Both the position numbers and the translations under genes were made by a program. From positions 8,181,338-8,245,337 of the forward strand of contig NC_088302.1 in the NCBI RefSeq assembly GCF_032854445.1: 64,000 nucleotides of DNA. Reading direction: 5' to 3'. The stretch comes from Liolophura sinensis (lineage: Eukaryota; Mollusca; Polyplacophora; Chitonida; Chitonidae). This document shows, in pieces, positions 1 through 12,900 of this stretch. Numbering within the stretch: position 1 is the first letter of the stretch; every line of letters starts with the position of its first letter. The notes beneath the pieces are model-generated. The model was not told the origin of the DNA. It was given only the letters and a program-made list of their open reading frames with translations, and did not search any database.

Positions 1-830
1 TAAATGATGAAGCCAAATAATTTCTTTTATTTGAAACAGTTTAATAGCCCATTAAAGTCTTTCACAATGCACACATGTTCTATTGAGAACATTGGCTGTG
101 GGGTGAAGATGGAAGAAGCAGATACCAGCTGTTCATGAAGGAAGTATCAGTGAACTGGGATACCAGTATATCAAACCTGACTGTCAGTATGCATCTGCTC
201 TATTGGCCTTATGACTTAACCTCAAAACAGCCTCAGATGAAATCGTGCACGAATCTTGAATAAGTGATGAATAAGTTGGGCATCTGGTACATTGTACCCT
301 AGACACATGATGAACCCAGGCTGTTCAAGCTGATCCCTAATCTATCAATCAGTCTGTCATTCATCTGAAAGTACGTTAAGCTGAATATACATGTACATGT
401 ATACAGTTATTTGCTGTAAAAGTGGATATTTTACAGATCATATTGTTGTCTATACTCTTCAGTCTGTGGTGTGACATTCATTTACTTGTATCAGTAGCTT
501 ACATGTAGCAGTATAGTGTCTTTCGAATCAGTTTCAGTTTCTTAATCAGAAAATCATGATATTGTTAGTCATCACAAATTACACGGAAATCAAAAATATG
601 TTTAGCACCAGTGTACTTGTGTGTATGTGGTTGACATCAGACGTGCACATGTACATATATGGAGTCTATACAGGACATATGTACATATATATATATATAT
701 ATAGATATACAGCTGTATATGTCAGCACATAATTACATGCACATGTATGCATTAAATTCAGCGACATCTCATAATCCATCTGCCATCAACTGCAACTCAT
801 CTCAGTCTTGTGTGTTTTGGTACATTTTAG
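1..830 (+). other. intron upstream of first visible exon
   Basis: AT-rich sequence ending in the polypyrimidine tract and acceptor tacattttag. It holds several TACATGTA words and a TA-dinucleotide run at 676-705. I see no exon here. The exon carrying the start codon must lie left of the window. Confidence 0.8.
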
Positions 831-956
831 GCTTATGCAACGGGCTGTGATATAGTGATATTGGCCAATGACTTTCAGCGGGTACAGATTATTCCAGGCG
901 TGACCCACGGCAATATCAAGGTCAGCTGTATCGACTGTTCGACCGATACAGGGAAG
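831..956 (+). CDS. DMXL2: DMXL exon 1 of window
   Basis: Acceptor tacattttag, donor gtaagc, 42 codons in phase 0. The peptide opens AYATGCDIVILANDF and continues QIIPGVTHGNIK, matching the region near residue 30 of vertebrate DMXL proteins. It forms strands of the first WD40 blade. The start methionine is on an earlier exon outside the window. Confidence 0.95.
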
Positions 957-3900
957 GTAAGCGCTACAGATCAAGGCTCTTTACTGGGATGAAAACAAAG
1001 CTTTTGTGTGGAATAAAACCATGTATAAAGGCCTGTGCTAGTTAATTGTTTGTTTATTCATAACCTCATTGAGGAAATCAGTTGTTTTTAAAGTTCAATT
1101 TCATTCTGTGTTCATTCATTTCATTCATGCACTAAAATATGCAAATATGCAAGAAAAAAATGAAGTGAAATAAAACTGGAAATCCCTCCTTTTATTTTGT
1201 CCAGTCTTGATATTTTAATAATTTTGCTGTTTTTCAGGGCTTTCCTATCATATAAACATGTCATCAACAGGAAAAATTGCTTAGTCAGTCTACAGTTTTC
1301 AAGAATTAGCCGATTTTCAAGTTTTTGTTGTATTTTTTTTTTATTCTGCCAGTAAAACAACAAATGTAAAATTTGTGTGACCTAATTATTAATTAATAAT
1401 TATTTATTTGCAAACTTGAGGTTTGTTATTTCCAAGAAAAAATATTGTAAAAGATGATACAATCCCACATGTATTTTAATTAAATTCATTCCAGAAGGTG
1501 ATCAGAAACTATACTTTAATTAACTGTGGCATTATGTAGTCCAAGATTATTAATACAATACGTGTACATACTTTGTCGTATAATTTAAATTTTAGACACT
1601 TCACATACACGTGGAGGGGCCTCCGTGGCTCAGTTGGTTAGCGCGCTAGCGCAGCGTAATGACCCAGGAGTCTCTCACCAATGTGGTCGCTGTGAGTTCA
1701 AGTCCAGCTCATGCTGGCTTCCTCTCCAGCCGTACGTGGGAAGGTCTGACAGCAACCTGCGGATGGTCGTGGGTTTCCCCCGGGCTCTGCCCAGTTTCCA
1801 CCCACTATAATGCTGGCCGCCGTTGTATAAGTGAAATATTCCTGAGTACGGTGTAAAACACCAATCAAATAAATAAATAAATAAACATACATGTGCATTG
1901 TGTACTATGGATTTGCCATGTTGACTTTCCAGCATTAATATGAAGTTCTATTTGTCATCTCCCATGTCTTAGACATGTGTATTGTCATTGATTGTATGAA
2001 TATATACAGTGTAATCACATAAGAAAGACTTGTACATGATAATATATTAAAGTTATTCAAAATCATAATATACTTGAATGACATACAGGATGGAAGAATC
2101 AGGTGGCTGCATGTGTTTCAAATCAGCTGTATCATTATATGTACTCTCAGTCCAGGGACCATTACAACATTATGGAAGCTGTATAACTTCATTGTGCAAG
2201 GGGAATGTGTAACTGTAAATGGTGTTTAATTAAGATGACAAGATGGTGGCCCTTTTACTCTTCTGAAAGATTATTTGGAATAAAGATGCAATGGACGTAA
2301 TTAATTGTTTAATACCAGGTGCAGTAGAAATGTACATTTTCAACATGCTGTTGATCTGTACTTATATGTATACATGTACATGTACATAAATGTTATTTGC
2401 TTTATTTTATTTATTTACTTGATTGGTGTTTTGCGCAATATTCAAGAATATTTCATGTATACGATAGTTGTTTTAAGATTTTGTCTACCTCAAATCTTAT
2501 GATAACTGCACAGCTACAAAATGTACCCGCACATGTGTATAATACCTAGGATTTCTTGCCACCACTGTTTATTAAAAGTTGGTGGCAATAAGCAGTTAAT
2601 AGCCTTTAAGGTGTGGCTGTTTAAAGGTTGTCTTGCATAAAATTAGAGATTATATGTATATATATTGAGTTTGCTTTGTAGCAAAAATGTATGTGTGCGT
2701 GTGTGTCAAATATAGAAAAGTTTGTATGCTATTTGCCGATGGTCGGTGGTTTAATGCAGGCACCAGAGTGTATGACGTACGTGTACAGCATGAGACTACA
2801 TGTAAATGAAAATCTGCTGAAATTTTTCAGGTTGCAGCCTCCTATCACACTAAGGTGTACATATTTGAGCCTACTCCACTGATTCATCATGACAGTTCAC
2901 ATGTAAGCATATATTACAATGATTTGATCATTACTTAGTGTAATTTTTTAATTTTTATGTTTGACTTCTGGGTATGTTATTTCCAATTCCAGACAGACGA
3001 AAGTCTTTCAAGCAGGCTGTGTATACATGTACACTAATTTGTCATGAATTATTGTAACAACCTGCAAATGAACAAAGACAAAAGAGAAATGACTGGCCTG
3101 ATGTTCAGCCACATGTTTTGTGGATGCCAAGCTCTTCCTTAAACATGCATCTTATTGACATTGTATTCTGTACCTTGTATGTTTTGCTCTCTCAGAAACT
3201 TGACTATAAGTGGTTCAGGACTGCAGTGATTACGACTGACAGCTTTGTCAACTGCTTGAGTTGGAACCTTGATGGTAAGCTGAATGGTGTCTGATACATG
3301 CATGTGTATTGAAATGTGTACTTGGGTGTTGCTGTTCTTGCTGAAGCCATCACAGGTGTTGGTGGTGTTCATAATCTAAGTAAACTATTATACACTTCTT
3401 GAACCATATGGAAGGCCTATAGAAAGTGTCTGGCCCGAATGTACTAGAATTTGATCAGTGTGGTTTCATGTTGACTGTGCAAATTAAGTGCCATGGTCAT
3501 TTCATTGTTTCTGCTAGATTTCCCTAGGCTTTACTCAGTTTCCTTGTAGGCCCTTTACCGTGTCTTTCCTAGGTTCTTCAAAATATGTGCATAGGTCCTG
3601 CCTGGTTCCTGCATAGGTTATTCATAGTATTCTTGTAAATCATGTCCGGTTTCCACATAGATTCTTTACAGTCTCCACATGGGCAAAAGGTCTGGTTCTT
3701 GCATAGGTTCTTCACAGTGTGCCCATAGGCCCTGTCTGGCTTCTACATATTCTCTTCACAGTGTGCCCATAGGCCCTGTCCTGTTCCATCGTAAGTTCTT
3801 CACAACATCCCCAAGTGTCTTGTCCTGTTTCCTCATACGTTCTTCACTGTATCCTCATGTACCCTGTCAGGTTTCTTCATAGGTTCTTCCTAGTATCCTC

Positions 3901-6900
3901 ATAGACCCTTTCCAGTTTCCTCCTGTGTTCCTCACAATATCCCCATAGGCCCTTTCTGGTTTTCTCATAAGTTCGTCATAATATCCCCAATGGCCCTTCT
4001 CCGGTTTTCTGATAGGTTCTTCCCATTATGTCAGTCAATTTTCCTTCGGCTTGAGTGTTTGAGCAGACTTGGGGTGCTCTCAGTATTCACTATTACTACA
4101 AGATGGGGAGGGGAATGTAATACGATGTGTAAACATAGAGCCAAGCATCTAGTTGTTAGTTTATCTTTGTTTTATTTCGGAACAAAATAAGGTGCTAGGT
4201 TATACATGTGACTTTGTGCTCGCGGTCATTTAGAGCCCTGGGATGATCTGAACGTTAATTGTCAGGAAAATTAAAATCCTGAAATATGTCCAGTTATTTT
4301 CACAGTTTGTGAAATCCATGTATGTCTCACATTGGTCATGTTCGGGTTCCAGGTTCTAAACTGCTGACAGGAGGGGACCAGATCCAGCTATGGGAGCACT
4401 CACTCACCACTGTACAGCCAGAGGCTCAGGGTCCCATACGCTTCCACGTGGGGGAGACAGTGCCTGAGGATGAGGTGTTGGAGTCCCACAGTGCCCCCGT
4501 GTCACCCCCACCCTCTGATGAGGACAAGGGCAATGTCATGGGGGGCTGGGGAGTGGCCTGGTCATGCCGGTCAGTTGTATAAAAGTGTATCAAACTTTAG
4601 CATTTTCACAGTCTGCAAACAGTGGTAGCTGTGTAAAATTTTGAGCAAGAGAAGGGACATGTATATTGGTTCTGGTAAGAACAAATCTTAAATTGCTATT
4701 TAGAAGCTGTCTCACCCTGTGTAGTTACTGGTTACTTACTTACTATTGTATATGAAGCATACATACGTGTAGTTGAAAAAAAGTGCTGCATTTACACTGA
4801 AAATTAGCCTGAAATATGCTAATAAACAAAGGTCATAAAATATGACATTAAGTTGAAAGCTACATTTCTGCAGAGTGATATCACATTGCCTTCCAGATGT
4901 TAAACCCCAAGCACTCACTCACTCACTCACTCACTCACTCACTCACTCACTTACATTACCTTCCTCACAAACTCTGGAACGAGTAACTTACTCATGGACA
5001 AAATTTTAGGTGAGCACATTATGGGGGTACATTATGGGGTATTGGCAAATTTTCCTCTCACAAAAGGTGGCGCTAGTGTGACAGAGGACTTTGGTTGGGC
5101 GACTTGAAATGTGTTGCGTGTTGCCGTTTCATCCGTGACGTATTTGGTCTACCCACTGTGACGTCGCGCTGTTGATGCTGTGGTGGTAAGTCTAGCGTCA
5201 TTGAAATGACAAAATATGCCCCATTTCGGACTTCTGTCGGCATCCCATTCATTTTGTGCTGTGAGCATGTAAATGCCAGATGGATGTACATGTACATATG
5301 TTTTGTCTTGCATGACGTGATCATTATCTGTTTCAGACCAGCAACACCTGTGTTCCATCTTAAGTTTTCCCCAGATGGCCTGCTCTTTGCCTCTGCAGGA
5401 CAGGTAAATAGACATGTAAAAAAAAATAAATAAATAAATAAACATCTGTTTGTTTGTCTACTGCTTCAAACTGTTGGTAATTTAAGAGGGCTACACTTGG
5501 GTCAGACTATCAGCCACTGACCACTGAAGTCAAAGGTTTGTTGGTATGGTATAGTTTTGCATTTTAATAGTACGTAGTTAATAATTTTAACGCTAACAAT
5601 ATTTCTTGTCTTCTTTGTTTTTATAGAAAATAAGGTCAAAGGAAGTAAGGCTATTATTTCATTAGATTGTAATTTTGTTCATTAATGGGTAATGTTTCTC
5701 ATTTCAGGCTGACAGACTGGTTAAAATCTGGTATGAAAATAGAAAATGTAAGTACTTTACTATGTATAATTTTTCTGTTTTATTTTTTGTGTAAGAAAAA
5801 AAGAACATAAAAGAAAAACAATGTTTGGATTCACTTTAGAACCTACAAAACAACCCGTGTGACACTTAGTCCCAATTAGATACCTGTGACAGCATGGCAG
5901 ATTGATTTCAGTTTTCATTTGAAAATGGCTGAAACCAGCTTTCTACCCATTTTTTCCTTCTCAGTGATACGTTGCACTTACATGTTTTTGTAGATATTAG
6001 GCAATGATGTGCTTTGGCGTGAAGAATGCCCAATTACATCATCTGTAGACATTACTGAATGGTGTTCGAGGCTGTTATCTATGTCAATAAAGGTTTTGTG
6101 GTCCAAGCAAATGATCTTGTTATTTTGTAAAATGATAAACAACTAAGTAATTTAGGGAATATACAATTTTTGTACAGCAATTCTTGTGTATGTCTTAAAG
6201 AGCAGAAATAGATAAATTTATTTATATAATTGGCGATTTCAAGTTCAGACTCTTTTGTTGCGAAAGGTAAAAACAGTCTTACTGTATCATATGACTTGGC
6301 GATAATGTTAGACAACCTTTGTTGATACTAATTTACCTGTCACTTGTTTCACTGTGTTGCGCAGGCACAAATGACACCTCTTACCTATAGGAAATCCTTA
6401 AGTTACCAAATGTTTAGCTTCTTAATTTCCTCCAATGTTTGTCTACTCTAAATAACTTTTTGTGAAACTTTCTTTAGTTATACCCATGCTACAGTAAATG
6501 TGATCAATAACAGTTGCCTCATTTTATGAAAGGTCACGTGATGCAGTGATACTTTTTATCCTTTAGTGATAAAAGAGGTTGATTTCTATCTGTGTGTTGT
6601 TTACAGTACAGCTGACCGAGTCTGTCATCAGACAGGAGAGCTTTCTTAGTCCCCGGACCAATGAGTACAACTTCTCGTTTGTGTACATCTCCCACCCCAG
6701 GGCTGTGACAGGCTTTGACTGGAGGCAGACCAGCAAATACATGCCCAGGTAAGTTTGTGACCGTCTCCCACCCCAGAGCTGTTCAACAAAAAAAAAACTT
6801 TGACTGGAGGCAGATCAGCAAATACTACCCAGGAAAGTTTGTGACCGTCTCCCACCCCAGGGCTTTGACAGGCTTTGACTGGAGGCAGACCAGCAATTTC

Positions 6901-9900
6901 TGCCCAGGTAAGTTTGTGACTGTCTCCCACCCCAGGGCTTTGACAGGCTTTTACCGGAGGCAGACCAGCAAATACATGCCGAGGTAAGTTTGTGACCGTC
7001 TCCCACCCCAGGGTTGTGACACACTGTGACTGGAGGCAGACCAGCAGATACATGCCCAGGTAAGTTTGTGACTGTCTCCCACCCCACAGCTGTGACACTC
7101 TTTGACTGGAGGCAGACCAGCAAATACTACCCAGGTAAGTTCGTGACCGTCTCCCACCCCAGGGCTGTGACACACTTTGACTGGAGGCAGACCAGCAGAT
7201 ACTACCCAGGTAAGTTTGTGACCGTCTCCCACCCCAGGGCTGTGACACACTTTGACTAGAGGCAGACCAGCAAATACATGCCCAGGTTGGTTAGCTTCCA
7301 GATTTCACCAGTGCATCATAGTGGTGAATGTGGAGGGAATACTGCGCTTTAGCTGTAAACTTGAAGTACATAATTGCTGCATTTGAATGTTTATTAGTTT
7401 TATTAATTTTATTCTGTGGGATCATACACTGTATGTATACCGTATTCTCAGTCAAAATGGATACAGTTACTTTTTATATATAAAACAATGTAGCTACATG
7501 ATATTCATGTGCTTACAGGTAAAAGTGTAAAGTTTTTGGAGACAAGTAAAAGTGTTCCACTAGAGTGAGTTTCAGTTTTAGGTTCATGCCTGACAGGCCA
7601 TACCCTCTACTTCTTGAGGTGGGAATGATCTAAAAGGTAATAGTTTTTGGGGAAGTGAAATTGTACATCTACTGATAATGTGGCATAAAACCCAAACCTT
7701 TCTATCCTACCACAACATTTAATTTGCATTTATTCATGAGCCAATTTGTGTTTGTTTCCAGAGGTGCTCTTGCCAACATGTTGGTGACATCCTGTAAGGA
7801 TAACATTTGTCGTATTTGGAGCGAAACGATCCTTCCTGATGACGGGCTGGTGAATTTAGAACAGCTTGACCCCAGCTTTGTCCATGACCCCAAATTTCAC
7901 ACTCATCGTCACAAAAAACGCTTCATGCATCGCTTACGTCACATCAGGTAAGTTTTATGAGGTCACTTTGAAAGGTGAAGTGCCAGTGAATGGATGAGTG
8001 AGCGATAAGTATAAAGGGAATCAACTCTTCAACTCCTAGAACAGTACAGTTGCTTGTCTCTTTCATTGTCATTACTAGACATTAATTGTGCATAGTTAGT
8101 GAATGAGTCAGACAGATGTGCTGATTTGACAGTTGAGTTGCTGACATTTATCACTGTTAGTTAAGTTAAATATCTTAAGACTGTTGCACATAGTTTATAT
8201 AATATAGGGCATAGATAAATACTTTGGCTTTTTACTAAATTCAGATATTTTCACTGATAATATTTTTTTGTTTATTTATTTATTTATCTATTTATTTAGT
8301 ATCAGTATTATTATTATAGTATGAAATAGTTACATGATAAAGTTTTAGATCTGCATGAAGCAACATAAAGCTGGATAGGTGTTGCAACTTGAGGGCTTGA
8401 TATTTGTTGACATGTTTTTCCAACAGTTTAGGAACAATAAATCTGGTTACACTATCATTTATGAAATTTTTCTTTAAAGACATTCAATTCACAAGCGAAA
8501 GAAACAAACACGAGTGGGCCCTCCCAATGTGATGAGCCTGCCCAGCATTACAAGCTCTGCCTCTATCCACGACTTCCACAAGTTTGGCTTTCACCAGAGT
8601 GGCCTGGCACCTTCCTTTCACTTCCATCTCGCTGCTAGCATCAACCCAGAGACAGGTCTGTATCTGCAGCTTCAAGTATTCATTTCCATTATTTATCACC
8701 AAATCTTTATTGCATGATCCAAGTTTCCAGGGTTGAAAACTCTTGGTTGGTCGTGCAGTGCAGGTTGAGTAATCTAAGGAAGTATCTCCTGTGGAAAGTG
8801 GTGGGAATCTATCCAGCATTGTGAAGAAAGATCGTTTTTGTGCTAATAAATCACACCAGCCAAATTGAATTGAATCCAGTCTTAATAGGTGGCAAATTCA
8901 ACTTCCTCATGTATGTATTATTGTGGCATTTTCAATGGGATTTTGTCTGTCAAAGAATTTGTGCTGATTAAATCCATTACAGTAAGGTCATTCTGCTATA
9001 AATATAATGTTCCTGCCACTGCCCAAGTAGAATCTAGAATTCACACATATGCACATGCTTAAACTTTGGCAAAGAAGACATGTAGTGTCTTTTACTGGCC
9101 CCCACCTCCACACCCACCCCTACCCCACTTGGCATGTTAGGTATAAATCAGTGTTATCACTATTTTTCATTTGCTTTAACATGGAACAATGGCTTGTATT
9201 AATTCAATACAAACTTTTCATGCACTTACATGTATAACTTACATAATTTAGAATATTTCTTTGAATCCAGAGTTCTAGTATAGACATTGTTAATGTTCTG
9301 CAATTAAAATTTCATAATTTGTAGTATGTGAGATGTTTATTTTCTCAGACATTCCTCTGCTGCCTACTGTTGGGGGTCGAGGGCACATAGTGGAGACAGA
9401 TTTCCGTCTTCACTGGCTGAACAACAAAGAGCTTCAGTTTTCCATGGAGGCTGAGACAATTCTGCAGGAATTACACAGGAAATCAATCCTGGAGGAGGGT
9501 CCAGAGGTTGAGGGTCAGGCTGGGGAGGAGGTCGAGAGCCCCATGGATGATACCCACTCTGATGACCTCGTGAACTTTGGGGACGGAGCAGATGGGAAGA
9601 GTGAGCAAGATGAACACACAGAGTCAGAACCAGGTCAGACAATACTACACACAACTAATGTAATTAATTTTTTTTTTGTGCAAGTTTGTTAAAAATTAAG
9701 CCAGACTTAAACCTTGATGAAATGTTTGTAATAACTAATAAAGATAACTTTAATCTACACTTCCCAGTAATACCTGAATAAATTTTTGGGCACTTATGAT
9801 GGGAAAGGCATTGAAATATTGGTTGTGGAAGTATTAACAAATTTAACCACAGCTTACCTGACTTTTAAGGACAATATTGATATAGAGAGACATTATATAT

Positions 9901-12900
9901 TCTTTTTCAAATTTAAAGTGAAAATGTTTTATTGTTGTGGATCTGTTGTTTTTTTTGATTATTTACTCTTTTTGTTCAACAGTGATCTTGTTTTGTTGAA
10001 TTATTCTCTGATATATTTTTGGATGTTTACACATTGCTTATTCTTGTTTAGAACCAGTAACTAAAAGAAAAAGACCAAAGCTGTTTAAAAGATCATCAAG
10101 GTCACAGAGTTCAAGGAGTTCAGACAGTCGAGCATCAGAAATGAACCGGTCGCTTTCCAACCCGGAGTTTTCAACAGATGAGCAGGACCCAGACATAGGA
10201 GCCACAGCGGCTGCTGAGGTAAAGGGAGATAACTTTTGTATTTAGTGTGCCATTGTTGTGCCATACTCCTTGCAGTGCATGTGCCACCTGCTAAGCTAGC
10301 TTTACATCACAAGCTTGACATTTGGAGCCTGTGAGACACACATAGGCTTGTTTACACTTAACCTCATCACTGGTGTCATGAGGAGGAACTGTTTATTCGG
10401 CATTCGTCAATAAAATTGTTCCAGTTGTTGGTTAGATTCATCCACTCTTGAGATAAATGGAATATCTGTGTATAAAGTATAATTGGAAACCGAGGCTGAG
10501 ACAAAGTTTTTGTGTTTTTTGACATCACTTCCTGCCTCATCACCATGACCCCATTGACCTCGATGTTGTTCAAGACTTGTGTACAAATTTTTGCTAGTGG
10601 TGGCAGTGATGTAAAGCGAACATAGAGAATGACACATGTAGTGTAAGGAGTATGTTATTGTATAATTATAGTGTGTGGCATGTAACCTCAGTAAGTCAAG
10701 CAGTGATAACATTCGATAGGCATAAACATGCTTTTTTGGGTGGGCTGTGGCTTTACATCGGGTTTGAAACTTACAATGCTCAATCCCCACCTGCCCCAAT
10801 CTCTGGTTTCCTCTAATCATGGTCCTGGCTATCATTGTGTTAAAATGAAATATGGTTAAGTGTGGAGAAAAACTCCATAGGAATACAGTATGTGCATCTG
10901 TATACCCAAATAAAATATATAAACTCCAAATAAACAAAAATTATTGCCTGGAAATGAATGATTGGGGTTTTAATGCCACTTGTGCGGTGTTTCAATTCGT
11001 ATTTTTGTGTAATTGCCAAGAAGGCTGTTTGGTAACTTGAGATTTGTGTTCTAGCTGTGTTTTACACTCACAGGGTGTTGGAGTGGATGAATTGGACAGG
11101 AAGATTGAGGGGTTGTTACGGGACTGGCACCAGTGTCCTGACATGCTCTACAGTATACACCCAGTGGACGGAAGCTTTCTCGTGTGGTAAACTGCTGGCT
11201 TGATGTCTACACGATTTTCCCATAAATTGTCGGTTTTATTTATATTACAGAAATCTACGTGTAGAATTCCATACTAACATAATAATATGTTATGTTACAA
11301 AACAGAAATTTTGATTGGTCACAAGAAATTTTACTGATCAGCTCATCCAAAAGAAAACTGCATGCCAGAGTATTATTACCATGCTTGTCTTCTCCAGAGG
11401 GAGAAAAAGACATGGTGAAAGATTATAGTATTTACATGTATTTATACTCATATTTGACTTCTGTGATGCAAACTTTGAAGGAAAGATATTTGACATGATT
11501 CCACTGAGAAGTAGAATAACTATTGATGTAGGGTTTCAAATACATAAATAGCATATGATTTACTGCATTACAGGCTTGTTGATTGGCTGGATGAGTTCAC
11601 ACCATTCTGTTTCCGTCAAGCTCAGGTGAGCTTTTCCTCGCGCATTCCGCATGCATTTCCTGTTCCTGACTCACGTAGCATGGCAGCCAACCTGATGATG
11701 TATTGTAACTACAGCAAAATGGACATCAAGTCAGCCATGAAAATGAGTGAAAGTCGCAGTATTTTAGACTACAACAAACTTAACGCCATTCCGACCATGT
11801 CAAAGTATTCGCTACATAATACCAACATGTTAATACCACACGTATCTATAGTGTCAAAACATGTGAATGGGACATTGAACCAGTGGCAAATTAGCTTTGC
11901 GGAGAACTCGAAATTTGCAACAGTACTAAGTGTAGCGCACGTGGCGCGTGCTTGTGGTCACCGTTTCCGCACGAACACGGCAGCGTGTCATCCTGTGTTA
12001 CCTCTACTGCTTACCACCTCCCATCATAACATTCCCGAATACGACGATGGAACTGAGACTCCAGTGGAAAAAGCCAAGGGTCGGGAGAGTGACCTTATAG
12101 GTGGTTTTAACTTCTGTAGTGAATTGATTCTGTGGCGAGTGGACCCTGTAGGCCCGCTCTCCAAGTCTGGGGGCATTGTGGAACTGGCCCGCATCAACTC
12201 TCCCAACATCTCAGCATTTTCTAACGTAGCCTGGATACCAACATTACTACCCAGGTAAGCTCTTACTGTAGCTGAAAGCTTTCCCAGTTTAATCAAGTAT
12301 TGAACGTATATTGGAGAAAACCCCATACCTTTTTCATTATGAAGGTTTTGTGTTAAGAGATTTTTCACAGATCTCCAAAAGATGTGGTGCACAAATGCTA
12401 CACAGATAACTTGTTAACATGTTATATTAGTTAGTAATTAGACATTACTTTTTCATGGATTGGTTGAAATCTATGGTTAAGAATTTTATTATCAGTTTTT
12501 TTTCCTTCATCAAGTGTTGGGATTTAGCTCATTTAAAACTCTTACTAGGGAAAAGTGCCCAGACATGATCATGAATAAAATGTCATCTTAATTTGATGTG
12601 TATTATCTGGTTTGTTCAGTTTTGTAGTCCGGAAAGTCTGGAGTTATTGGTGGTTCTGTGTATTTTTCTTTGTACCTGATATCGTATCCTGAGTGCCCTG
12701 TGTGTGGTTTCAAATAAACCAGATTTTTGCTTTTAATTGTACTTTTGTATGTGTGTTTTTCCCAGCACCACACTAGGCTCATATAGCAATTCCCCGAGTG
12801 CATTATTTGTGGCGTCTGATGGTGTCAGCTTACGGATGTACCAGGCAGTCATTGATGCTAGGACACTACTGATGGAGATTGGGCCTCACAACAAGGATTT

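Noticed and set aside
1616-1710. Possible tRNA gene
   Set aside because: A and B boxes are present, but the spacing is too long and the cloverleaf is incomplete; it is the head of a SINE.
1625-1935. Open frames on both strands with VVAVSSSPAHAGF-like peptides, also at 16388-16672
   Set aside because: They are translations of the SINE body, which recurs across the window as non-coding copies.
6646-7248. 200-codon minus-strand open frame of repeated SQPWGGR units
   Set aside because: It is the antisense of the exon 7-derived tandem array; a 75-76-bp unit keeps frames open by repetition. No start context, splice evidence or homology.
10407-10937. 176-codon minus-strand frame in the intron between exons 11 and 12
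   Set aside because: The peptide is compositionally odd (His, Tyr and Thr rich) with no motif I recognise, and the region is typical AT-rich intron. Kept as chance unless antisense RNA is shown.
12024-12392. 122-codon minus-strand frame over the end of exon 13
   Set aside because: Antisense shadow; no splice or homology support.
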